Positions 45,016-52,806 of a stretch of DNA of 64,000 nucleotides are shown here, piece by piece. Within the stretch, counting starts at the first letter, position 1, and every line of letters starts with the position of its first letter. The translations under genes and the position numbers were made by a program. This DNA comes from Gammaproteobacteria bacterium (lineage in GTDB: Bacteria; Pseudomonadota; Gammaproteobacteria; Competibacterales; Competibacteraceae). The notes under the pieces are model-generated. The model was not told where the DNA came from and ran no database searches. It was given only the letters and a program-made list of their open reading frames with translations. The DNA is taken from assembly GCA_024235095.1 (NCBI GenBank), contig JACKNC010000001.1, forward strand, positions 806,001-870,000, read 5' to 3'.

Positions 45016-46419
45016 TCAACACCAGGCTTTTAATCGTTGGCGCATGATATCCGGCGGCAATAGCGTCAGAATCCGCGCCAGTTCGGGGCCATGAGTCTCA
45101 CCAGTCAACGCCGCCCGCAACGGCATAAACAGGTTTTTACCCTTTGCGCCGGTGCGCTGCTTCAGCGCTTCGGCCAGCGGTTGATAAGCAGCGCCATGTT
45201 CGGTATATGCGGCCAGCGCGTGCGTGAAAAAACCTGATCCCGCTGCGGCAATCACCGCCCGGCTATCCTCGCTCAAGGGCAATTCCTCACTGAACAAACG
45301 CTCTGCCCAGAAAGCGGCGTCGACCGGGAAACGAATATTGGGACGCACCGCAACCACAAAGTCATCCCGACAGGATAGCGGCACGCGCTCATGAACCGTT
45401 TCCCCCATCCACGCCCACAATCGTTCTGGCGCTGCAAATCGCACCGCCTCGGCTTGCCAGTGCAATAATTGCGCTTCATCGTAATGGACTGGCGCCCGTC
45501 CCAAATGCTCCACGGCGAACCCGGCAGCCAGTTCCGCGGGTTCCATCCAGGCATCCTGCTCATAACGGTGACCCAGCCGGGCCAGATAGTTCAGCAACGC
45601 CTCCGGCAGATAACCCGCCGCTCGCAATTCACGAATACTGAGATCGCCCTCGCGCTTGGACAGCGGCCCGCCATCCGATCCAACGATCAGCGCCATGTGT
45701 CCGTAATTTGGCGCTGGAAGCTCCAGCGCTTCCAGCAACAGCAGTTGACGCGGGGTATTGGTCAAATGATCCTCGCCGCGCAGCACATGCGTAACGCCCA
45801 TCAGCGCATCATCGACAGCGTTCACGAAAAAGAACTGAGGACCTCCATCCGCCCGGCGGATGACAAAATCGCCAATATCGTCACTGGCGAAACGCTGGGG
45901 ACCACGCACCAGATCGGTGAACTCGACAATCCGCCCTGCTGGCACCCGAAAGCGCAAAGTGGGCTGCACACCCCGTTCCCGTCGCGCCTGACGTTCGGCT
46001 TCATTCAACCGGGCGCAGGTTCCGGCATAACGCGGCGGCTTGCCGGCGGCCCGCTGCGCTTTACGGCTTAGCGCTAACTCCGCGGGCGTGCAAAAACAGG
46101 GATAGACCTGCTCTGCCTGATCCAATTGCTGATAGTACTCAGCATAAACCGTCGTCCGCTCCGACTGTGCATAAGGCGCATCGGGACCGCCGATTTCCGG
46201 CCCCTCCTGCCAGTCTAGACCCAGCCAGCGCAGATCATGCAGTAATCCTTCAATGTACTCAGGACGACTGCGTTCGCGGTCGGTATCTTCGATACGCAAC
46301 ACGAACCGGCCACTCGAATGCCGGGCCAGCAACGCGTTAAACAGAGCGGTGCGAACATTGCCCAGGTGCAGATAGCCGGTCGGGCTGGGGGCGAATCGCG
46401 TTTTAAGGGTGGTGGTCAT
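45016..46419 (-). CDS. gltX: Glutamate--tRNA ligase
   Basis: Class I aminoacyl-tRNA synthetase charging tRNA-Glu. RFAPSPTGYLHLGNVRTALFN holds the HIGH-type motif. LSKREGDLSI is the KMSKS equivalent. A helical anticodon-binding domain forms the C-terminal third. 467 residues, normal length. The GltX reaction also feeds tetrapyrrole synthesis. Confidence 0.97.
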   Translation of the reverse strand: MTTTLKTRFAPSPTGYLHLGNVRTALFNALLARHSSGRFVLRIEDTDRERSRPEYIEGLLHDLRWLGLDWQEGPEIGGPDAPYAQSERTTVYAEYYQQLDQAEQVYPCFCTPAELALSRKAQRAAGKPPRYAGTCARLNEAERQARRERGVQPTLRFRVPAGRIVEFTDLVRGPQRFASDDIGDFVIRRADGGPQFFFVNAVDDALMGVTHVLRGEDHLTNTPRQLLLLEALELPAPNYGHMALIVGSDGGPLSKREGDLSIRELRAAGYLPEALLNYLARLGHRYEQDAWMEPAELAAGFAVEHLGRAPVHYDEAQLLHWQAEAVRFAAPERLWAWMGETVHERVPLSCRDDFVVAVRPNIRFPVDAAFWAERLFSEELPLSEDSRAVIAAAGSGFFTHALAAYTEHGAAYQPLAEALKQRTGAKGKNLFMPLRAALTGETHGPELARILTLLPPDIMRQRLKAWC

Positions 46420-46539
46420 TATGCAATTTTAAGTTTTATTTAATTTAATGATCAGCTTGATAGTAAAGCCCATCAGATTCAGCACAGGGAAGGCATAACT
46501 GAATTCTGTGAGACTGGGCAATGATGCGGCAAGATCGCC

Positions 46540-46569
46540 AAAATAAAAAGGCGGAGCCACTGCCCCGCC
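46540..46569 (-). terminator. Rho-independent terminator after glnK
   Basis: On the minus strand, GGCGG...CCGCC forms a hairpin followed by TTTTTATTTT (complement of 46540-46569). It lies 29 bases past the stop of the leftward PII gene and ends the glnK-amtB-glnK block. Confidence 0.75.
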
Positions 46570-46597
46570 CGGTTGGATGCGCCTCGCCACGACGTGG

Positions 46598-46936
46598 TTA
46601 CAATGCGCTGGGTCCGATTTCACCGGTGCGAATCCGGATCGCGCGCTCCAAGTCGTAGATAAAGATCTTGCCATCACCGATTTTGCCGGTGTTGGCCGTG
46701 GAGCAAATCGCTTCAACGACCTTATCCACCAGGCTGTCATCGACAGCGATTTCCAGTTTCACTTTCGGCAGAAAATCCACCACGTATTCAGCGCCCCGAT
46801 ACAACTCGGTGTGCCCCTTCTGGCGACCGAACCCCTTCACCTCGGTCACGGTGATGCCCTGTACCCCAATACCCGATAGCGCTTCCCGCACATCGTCCAG
46901 CTTGAATGGCTTAATAACCGCAGTGACTAGCTTCAT
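46598..46936 (-). CDS. glnK: Nitrogen regulatory protein PII (GlnK/GlnB), downstream copy
   Basis: Trimeric signal protein that binds ATP/ADP and 2-oxoglutarate, and blocks AmtB or tunes NtrB and GlnE. 112 residues. T-loop TELYRGAEY with Tyr51, the uridylylation site for GlnD; C-terminal DGKIFIYDLERAIRIRTGE signature. It lies 129 bases after amtB, has its own terminator, and differs from the upstream copy mainly around residues 20-25 and 60-80. Either gene could be the GlnB-like one. Confidence 0.95.
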   Translation of the reverse strand: MKLVTAVIKPFKLDDVREALSGIGVQGITVTEVKGFGRQKGHTELYRGAEYVVDFLPKVKLEIAVDDSLVDKVVEAICSTANTGKIGDGKIFIYDLERAIRIRTGEIGPSAL

Positions 46937-47019
46937 CGATACCCTCTGGCGTTTCGCCTAACCTGAAAAGTTAAATTCTGAACGGGAATATAACCGAAAT
47001 CCATGTCCATGCGCGATGT

Positions 47020-47059
47020 GGGGCGAATATCCAAGCTTAATAAGCCTGATATCCGCCCC
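47020..47059 (-). promoter_or_regulatory. Intercistronic hairpin between amtB and downstream glnK
   Basis: GGGGCGAATATC (47020-47031) and GATATCCGCCCC (47048-47059) pair over 11 of 12 positions with a 16-base loop. There is no T-run, so it more likely stabilises or processes the amtB message than terminates it. Confidence 0.45.
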
Positions 47060-47065
47060 CCACTA

Positions 47066-48406
47066 TCACAGGTTGTAACCCCGCTCGTCGTGCAGGGCGA
47101 TATCCAAACCTTCGGTTTCCTGTTCGTCCGTTACCCGGAGTCCAATCACTACATCCACGATCTTAAGCAGAATAAAGCTTACGATGGCAGTATAGACAAG
47201 AGTAAAGGTTGCACCCTTGAATTGGGCCAACAACTGATTACCCAACGTCATACCATCAGCCAGACCAATGCCGCCCATCATCTTATCTGCACACAGCCCC
47301 GTCAGGATCGCACCCAGATAACCACCTACGGCATGGACGCCGAAAGCATCCAATGAATCGTCATAACCCAGCGCCCGCTTCAACTTGGTGGCGGCTAAAA
47401 AACAAATTACGCCAGAAGCCAGACCAATTAACAGGGCCCCCATCGGTCCCGCCGTGCCCGAAGCCGGAGTAATCGCCACCAGACCGGCTACCGCGCCGGA
47501 AGCGATGCCCAATACGCTTGGCTTACCGTGCGTCATCCATTCTGCGAACATCCAGGCCAGGGCCGCCATGCCCGTCGCAATCTGGGTAACCGCCATCGCC
47601 ATGCCGGCGCTGCCATTAGCGGCTAATGCGCTGCCCGCGTTAAACCCAAACCAGCCGACCCATAACATCGAAGCCCCCACGATCGTAAAATTGAGGTTGT
47701 GCGGCGGCATGGCAGTAGCTGGATAGCCCTTGCGTTTGCCTAGCACCAGACACGCCACTAGACCCGCGACGCCGGCATTGATATGCACGACCGTGCCGCC
47801 AGCAAAGTCAAGCACCCCCCAATGACTGCCAATCAACGAACCTGCGCCGCCCCACACCATATGAGCGATAGGTAGATAAACCACAGTGAGCCACAACGCC
47901 ATAAACAACAGTAGCGCAGAAAACTTCATCCGTTCAGCAAAGGCGCCAACAATGAGCGCTGGCGTAATGATCGCAAAGGTCATTTGGAAGACCATAAATA
48001 CGGTTTCCGGAATAGTGCCAGACAGGCTGTCCACCGCCACTCCGCTTAAAAAAGCCTTGCTGAGCGTACCGACAAAGGAGTTGAGATTAATCGTGTCCGC
48101 CACCATTCCCGTGGTGTCGAACGCCAGACTATACCCGTACAGAGTCCATAACACCGTTACCAGAGCGGTGATAGCGAAACATTGCATCATCACCGACAGC
48201 ACATTCTTGGCGCGCACCATGCCCGCGTAGAATAACGACAGGCCGGGAATGGTCATGAACAGCACCAGGGCGGTAGACGTTAACATCCAGGCGGTATCGC
48301 CGGAGCTAAGCGTTGGGGTTGCTTCCTGAGCGAGCGCCAGGGTCGGCGCGAGAGTGGCCAGCAGCGCCAGCCAGCCAGCATTTTTTACCACTTGCATTGC
48401 TCTCAT
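47066..48406 (-). CDS. amtB: Ammonium transporter AmtB
   Basis: Trimeric inner-membrane ammonium channel. Signal peptide about 1-26 (ending ALAQ), then eleven membrane helices. DTAWMLTSTALVLFMTIPGLSLFYAGMVR opens the core. The family block FAGGTVVHINAGVAG carries the first pore His, and FGVHAVGGYLGA the second. 446 residues (443 from the second ATG). The message begins upstream with glnK; GlnK blocks this channel when nitrogen is plentiful. Confidence 0.97.
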   Translation of the reverse strand: MRAMQVVKNAGWLALLATLAPTLALAQEATPTLSSGDTAWMLTSTALVLFMTIPGLSLFYAGMVRAKNVLSVMMQCFAITALVTVLWTLYGYSLAFDTTGMVADTINLNSFVGTLSKAFLSGVAVDSLSGTIPETVFMVFQMTFAIITPALIVGAFAERMKFSALLLFMALWLTVVYLPIAHMVWGGAGSLIGSHWGVLDFAGGTVVHINAGVAGLVACLVLGKRKGYPATAMPPHNLNFTIVGASMLWVGWFGFNAGSALAANGSAGMAMAVTQIATGMAALAWMFAEWMTHGKPSVLGIASGAVAGLVAITPASGTAGPMGALLIGLASGVICFLAATKLKRALGYDDSLDAFGVHAVGGYLGAILTGLCADKMMGGIGLADGMTLGNQLLAQFKGATFTLVYTAIVSFILLKIVDVVIGLRVTDEQETEGLDIALHDERGYNL

Positions 48407-48459
48407 CAGTGGAGTTCTCCTAGGGTTGAAAACAGAATCTATTTGGAAATAATGGGCGC

Positions 48460-48798
48460 TTATAGCGCTTCTGGTCCAGATTCGCCGGTGCGGATGCGGA
48501 CCGCGTTTTCCAGGTCACAGATAAAAATCTTGCCGTCGCCGACTTTGCCAGTGTTCGCCGCCCGCGAAATCACCTCAACCACCCGGTCCGCCAGATCATC
48601 AGTGACTCCGACTTCAATTTTGATTTTGGGCAGAAAATCCACCACGTATTCGGCGCCTCGGTACAGCTCGGTATGTCCCTTCTGCCGACCAAAACCTTTG
48701 ACCTCGGTGACAGTGACGCCTTGCGCGCCCACTTCCGAAAGTGCTTCCCGAACATCGTCCAGCTTGAACGGTTTAATAACCGCCGTGATCAATTTCAT
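48460..48798 (-). CDS. glnK: Nitrogen regulatory protein PII (GlnK), upstream copy
   Basis: 112-residue PII protein with TELYRGAEY (Tyr51) and the DGKIFICDLENAVRIRTGE C-terminal signature, here with Cys in place of the Tyr of the other copy. AGGAG lies eight bases before ATG 48798. Upstream reading to 48909 lacks conserved sequence and runs over the promoter. It is first in the operon, 53 bases before amtB, the classical glnK-amtB arrangement, and is under a candidate sigma-54 promoter. Confidence 0.96.
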   Translation of the reverse strand: MKLITAVIKPFKLDDVREALSEVGAQGVTVTEVKGFGRQKGHTELYRGAEYVVDFLPKIKIEVGVTDDLADRVVEVISRAANTGKVGDGKIFICDLENAVRIRTGESGPEAL

Positions 48799-48902
48799 GA
48801 TGCAACTCCTGATGGCTTCGCACACCCCTGCGGGGCGACGTGTTGTTTCAACGTCTCGACGAACGTTGCCTACCAACGCCGGCAATTCGTTTTGTCGAAA
48901 AA

Positions 48903-48918
48903 AGCACATCGTATGCCA
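48903..48918 (-). promoter_or_regulatory. Candidate sigma-54 promoter of glnK-amtB
   Basis: On the minus strand: TGGCATACGATGTGCT. The invariant GG and GC elements have the correct spacing for -24/-12, and only one position of the TTGCW box deviates (GTGCT). About 105 bases upstream of the glnK start. Confidence 0.7.
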
Positions 48919-49005
48919 CTTTAATTAATCTATTTATAATTAATAAGTTGTTATAAAAATTACTCTCAATATTTTCATCGCGCGGTCGCTGGCTGCCCAC
49001 AATAG

Positions 49006-49038
49006 CCAGTTATTGCACTTATTTGGTGCAATAACTGG
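49006..49038. promoter_or_regulatory. NtrC-type enhancer palindrome
   Basis: TTGCACTTATTTGGTGCAA at 49013-49031 fits the NtrC site form TTGCAC-N7-GTGCAA perfectly. The arms extend to 13 bp (49006-49018 and 49026-49038). It lies about 95-130 bases upstream of the sigma-54 element, a normal enhancer distance. It also lies upstream of the divergent ubiK gene. Confidence 0.7.
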
Positions 49039-49109
49039 GGGAGGCATACAAACCATAAATTCCCGTTAAACTTGTAAGGGGCATTACCCTAATTTCTGGA
49101 GAAGCAACA

Positions 49110-49412
49110 ATGATCGATCCCAAGGCTATTGATGACTTGGCCAAGCGTTTTGTAGAAACATTGCCGCCGGGCTTCCGGCAATTTCAGGCGGACATGGAAA
49201 AGAACTTCCATGCGGCGCTGCAAACGACATTCGCCAAGCTGGAACTGGTGACGCGCGAAGAATTCGAAGTGCAACAGGAGGTGCTGGCGCGCACCCGGGC
49301 CAAGCTGGATGAACTGGAGAAACAAATGGCCGACCTGGAAAGCAAAGCCGCGGGCGGTGGCAAGCGGCGCAAGACTGCGGAGAAACCGGCTGAACCGGAA
49401 GGCGAAGAATAG
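49110..49412 (+). CDS. ubiK: Ubiquinone biosynthesis accessory factor UbiK (BMFP family)
   Basis: 100-residue coiled-coil protein of the YqiC/UbiK family, which assists ubiquinone synthesis with the UbiJ complex and binds membranes. MIDPKAIDDLAKRF opens it; the conserved VTREEFEVQQEVLARTRAKLDELE forms the trimeric coiled coil. A lysine-rich then acidic tail follows. GGAG precedes ATG 49110. First of a ubiK-comM pair. Confidence 0.88.
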   Translation: MIDPKAIDDLAKRFVETLPPGFRQFQADMEKNFHAALQTTFAKLELVTREEFEVQQEVLARTRAKLDELEKQMADLESKAAGGGKRRKTAEKPAEPEGEE

Positions 49413-49497
49413 CGCCTGCCGCACCCACCAAGTTCGTGCATAATGCCTCATCCCCTGGAGGTTTGGGGCATCATCATTACTCGCCAGCAGGATTCGC

Positions 49498-51009
49498 ATG
49501 TCGCTTGCCATCGTTTATACCCGCGCCCAGGTCGGCATCGACGCGCCGTTGGTCAGCGTAGAAGTCCATTTGTCCGGCGGTCTGCCGGGATTATTCATCG
49601 TAGGTCTGCCGGAAGCGGCGGTGAAGGAAAGCAAGGACCGGGTGCGCGGCGCTATTCAGAACAGCGGTTTCGAGTTTCCGGCCCGGCGCATCACCATTAA
49701 TCTGGCTCCGGCTGATTTGCCCAAGGAAGGCGGGCGGTTTGATCTGCCGATTGCGCTCGGTCTCCTGGCCGCTTCGGGGCAAATTCCCCGTGACCGGCTG
49801 GAACAATATGAATTCCTGGGTGAACTGGCGCTGGGCGGCGAGCTGCGGCGCATTCGCGGGGTGCTGCCCGCGACGCTGGCTTGCCGGGACGCCGGACGCG
49901 CCTTGTTGGTTCCTGGCGACAACGCCGAGGAAGCAATCCTGGTCAGCGGCGCACAAGTCCTGGGCGCAGGGCATTTGCTGGAAGTTTGCCGGCAACTCAC
50001 CACCGGAAATGCGTTGCAGCCGCCGGTTGCGCACCCTCGAAGGCTACAGGACGCGATTCTGGACCGGGATTTAAGCGATGTGCGGGGCCAACCCCATGCA
50101 AAGCGGGCGTTGGAAATCGCTGCCGCCGGCGGTCACAATCTCCTGCTGATTGGTCCACCCGGTACGGGCAAGACCATGCTGGCCAGTCGGCTGTCCGGCA
50201 TCATGCCGCCATTGAGCGAGGCAGAGGCTCTGGAAACCGCGGCGATCGCTTCGGTCAGCAATCAGGGGCTGGATTTACAACAATGGGGCGTGCGCCCGTT
50301 CCGCGCTCCGCATCATACCGCCTCTGGCGTGGCGCTGGTGGGCGGTGGCGGTCAGCCGCGACCGGGTGAAATTTCTTTGGCGCATCACGGCGTGCTGTTT
50401 CTCGACGAATTGCCGGAGTACGACCGGCGGGTGTTGGAGGTGCTTCGGGAGCCGCTGGAATCGGGACGGATTACGATTTCACGCGCGGCGCGTCAGGCGG
50501 ATTTCCCGGCGCGCTTTCAACTGGTGGCGGCGATGAATCCCTGTCCTTGCGGTTATCTGGGCGATGCTGAGCGGCAATGCGCCTGCGGCCAGGAACAGGT
50601 GCGCCGTTACCGGGCGCGCGTGTCGGGGCCGTTGATCGACCGGATTGACCTGCATATTGAAGTGCCCCGCCTGGCGCATCGCGTCTTGCGTGGCGAGGCC
50701 CCAGAAGAAAGCAGCGCCACAGTGCGCGCCCGGGTCTGCGCCGCCCATGAGCGGCAGTTGCAACGGGCGGGTAAACCGAACAGCGCACTGGGTACACGGG
50801 AAATTGAACGCTACTGCGCCCTGAGCGACGCCGATCACAAGCTGCTGGAGCACGCGCTGGAACGGCTGGGTCTATCGCCGCGCGCTTATCATCGGATTCT
50901 CAAGGTTGCTCGCACCATCGCCGATCTGGCGGGCAGCGACGCCATCAAAACGCCGCATCTCGCCGAAGCCATCAGTTACCGGGCGCTTGATCGGACGATG
51001 GCGCGATAG
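49498..51009 (+). CDS. comM: Mg-chelatase-like AAA+ helicase ComM (YifB)
   Basis: Hexameric helicase that extends branch migration during natural transformation. 503 residues: N-terminal Lon-like ChlI domain (VEVHLSGGLPGLFIVGLPEAAVKESKDRV), Walker A GPPGTGKT (219-226), Walker B VLFLDELPE, zinc-ribbon-like CPCGYLGDAERQCACG, and C-terminal helical lid. AGCAGGA lies before ATG 49498. It ends 25 bases before atpB, where the 5' half of an N-ATPase operon would be expected. Confidence 0.95.
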   Translation: MSLAIVYTRAQVGIDAPLVSVEVHLSGGLPGLFIVGLPEAAVKESKDRVRGAIQNSGFEFPARRITINLAPADLPKEGGRFDLPIALGLLAASGQIPRDRLEQYEFLGELALGGELRRIRGVLPATLACRDAGRALLVPGDNAEEAILVSGAQVLGAGHLLEVCRQLTTGNALQPPVAHPRRLQDAILDRDLSDVRGQPHAKRALEIAAAGGHNLLLIGPPGTGKTMLASRLSGIMPPLSEAEALETAAIASVSNQGLDLQQWGVRPFRAPHHTASGVALVGGGGQPRPGEISLAHHGVLFLDELPEYDRRVLEVLREPLESGRITISRAARQADFPARFQLVAAMNPCPCGYLGDAERQCACGQEQVRRYRARVSGPLIDRIDLHIEVPRLAHRVLRGEAPEESSATVRARVCAAHERQLQRAGKPNSALGTREIERYCALSDADHKLLEHALERLGLSPRAYHRILKVARTIADLAGSDAIKTPHLAEAISYRALDRTMAR

Positions 51010-51034
51010 GGTGCGGATTCAGGCTCATTTACCC

Positions 51035-51724
51035 ATGAACATCAGTCCTGATCAGATCGTGTTTTTTGAATCCGGTTTCATTCGCATCAGCGCCACGCTG
51101 GTTTTTACCTGGCTGGTCATGGCGTTGCTGGCGTTGCTGGCGCGCTGGATCACTCGCCGTCTGACCCAGGATGCCGTGCTGTCATCCTGGCAAAATTTAC
51201 TCGAAGTTCTGGTGGAAGGGATTCAAGAGCAAATCCGCGATGTAACGCATCAGGATCCGACGCCTTACCTGCCCTTTATTGGCACGTTATTTATTTTTAT
51301 CGCCGCCAGTAATCTGCTTTCGGTGGTTCCCGGCTTTGAATCTCCTACCGGGTCGCTGTCCACCACGACCGCCCTGGCGCTCTGTGTATTTATCGCGGTA
51401 CCCTTGTATGGCATTCAACGCCGGGGGTGGCGGGCGTATCTGAAGGACTATATTGAACCGACGCCAATCATGTTGCCTCTGAACATCATTGGCGAATTAT
51501 CCCGCACCCTGGCGTTAGCAGTGCGCTTGTATGGCAACGTAATGAGCGGTGCTGTGGTCGGGGCGATTCTGTTGATCATCACGCCCCTGTTGTTCCCGGT
51601 GCTGATGCATGCGCTGGAACTGCTGACCGGCTTGATTCAGGCGTATATCTTCGCCATTCTGGCCACGGTTTACCTGGCGGCGGCAACGGCGGCGCATGAA
51701 GGAAATAACCCCACTGAACACTGA
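51035..51724 (+). CDS. atpB: N-type F0F1 ATPase subunit a
   Basis: Membrane half-channel of a sodium- or proton-driven rotary ATPase. 229 residues, five to six membrane helices. ELSRTLALAVRLYGN contains the essential Arg facing the c-ring. The start MNISPDQIVFFE at 51035 fits. Upstream reading overlaps comM and is not conserved. It has a weak ribosome site and no obvious promoter, so transcription may come from within or before comM. First of five genes a-c-b-alpha-gamma. Confidence 0.92.
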   Translation: MNISPDQIVFFESGFIRISATLVFTWLVMALLALLARWITRRLTQDAVLSSWQNLLEVLVEGIQEQIRDVTHQDPTPYLPFIGTLFIFIAASNLLSVVPGFESPTGSLSTTTALALCVFIAVPLYGIQRRGWRAYLKDYIEPTPIMLPLNIIGELSRTLALAVRLYGNVMSGAVVGAILLIITPLLFPVLMHALELLTGLIQAYIFAILATVYLAAATAAHEGNNPTEH

Positions 51725-51742
51725 ATATGAGGGTTCATTCTT

Positions 51743-52021
51743 ATGGACGCTACACTCATGATCGGCCTCGCCTCGATTATTACCGCCGGTCTAACGATCG
51801 CTATCGGCACGGTCGGCCCCGCACTGGCTGAAGGCCGGGCTGTAGCCCAGGCGCTGGCCGCTATCGCCCAACAGCCGGACGAAGCAGCGACCTTGAGCCG
51901 CAGCCTGTTCGTCGGATTGGCGATGATTGAATCGACGGCCATCTATTGCTTCGTCGTTTCGATGATCCTGATTTTCGCCAATCCGTTCTGGAATCATTTC
52001 ATTACCGTCGCCGGTCAGTAG
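51743..52021 (+). CDS. atpE: N-type F0F1 ATPase subunit c
   Basis: 92-residue proteolipid with two membrane helices forming the rotor ring. Helix 1 carries Glu30 in GPALAEGRAV, at the place of Gln32 of the Ilyobacter sodium c-subunit. Helix 2 carries Glu63-Ser64-Thr65 and Tyr68 (MIESTAIY). This is the ligand set associated with sodium binding. A GAGGG site lies nine bases before ATG 51743. Confidence 0.93.
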   Translation: MDATLMIGLASIITAGLTIAIGTVGPALAEGRAVAQALAAIAQQPDEAATLSRSLFVGLAMIESTAIYCFVVSMILIFANPFWNHFITVAGQ

Positions 52022-52023
52022 TC

Positions 52024-52806
52024 ATGCAGGTTGACTGGTTCACCGTTGTTGCCCAGATTATCAACTTTCTGGTTCTGGTGTGGTTGCTCAAACGGTTCCT
52101 GTATGGGCCGATTACCGAGGCCATGACTGCTCGTCAGCAAAGGGTTGCAGCGGCTCTGGATGAGGCCCAGCAAAAATCGGAACAAGCCGAGGTAGAAGTC
52201 CGAAAATATCAGGATCAGCGCGTTGAATTGGAGGCCCAGCGCGAGCAGTGGCTGGAACAGGCTCGCCAGGAAATTGCGGCCCAGCGTGAAAAATGGTTGC
52301 AACAAACCCGGCGTGAGATCGACGTCCAGCGCGAAGAGTGGCTGAAGGCTTGGCGACGGGAACAAACAGAAAACCAGCGCGCCCTGCAACGGGAAGCCAC
52401 ACATCGGTTAACCGAAGCGGTTCGTCATGCCTTGCGCGAACTGGCGGATGCTGATTTGGAGCGGCGGATGCTCGAACCGCTGCTGACCCGGCTACGCGCT
52501 CTGGAGGCGAGCGAACGCGCAACGCTGGCGCAGGCGGCTTTGGGAGGATGCGTCATCAGCACTGCATTTCCATTGGATGTCTCCTTACAGCAACATTGCC
52601 AAGCAGCCCTGCGCGAACTGCTGGGGGATGGAATTAGCTTTGCCTTTCACCAGGACTCGAACGCGGCGTGCGGCATTACCCTGGAAATGCCTGGCCATCG
52701 CTTGGCCTGGACTCTGGATAGCTATCTTGACGGTTTCGACGAGGCGCTAGCCAGGGTATTGAACGCACCGGCGGCGGATGCAGGTAATGATAGCGAGTTC
52801 GCTTAA
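52024..52806 (+). CDS. atpF: N-type F0F1 ATPase subunit b (long form)
   Basis: Peripheral stalk subunit of 260 residues, longer than standard b. One N-terminal membrane helix (about 8-26, VVAQIINFLVLVWLLKRFL), a long charged coiled coil (28-150), then a C-terminal globular part (about 155-250) that may take the delta-subunit role, since N-ATPase operons carry no atpH. Residues 72-107 contain three QRExWL repeats spaced exactly 15 residues. Starts two bases after the atpE stop. Confidence 0.9.
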   Translation: MQVDWFTVVAQIINFLVLVWLLKRFLYGPITEAMTARQQRVAAALDEAQQKSEQAEVEVRKYQDQRVELEAQREQWLEQARQEIAAQREKWLQQTRREIDVQREEWLKAWRREQTENQRALQREATHRLTEAVRHALRELADADLERRMLEPLLTRLRALEASERATLAQAALGGCVISTAFPLDVSLQQHCQAALRELLGDGISFAFHQDSNAACGITLEMPGHRLAWTLDSYLDGFDEALARVLNAPAADAGNDSEFA

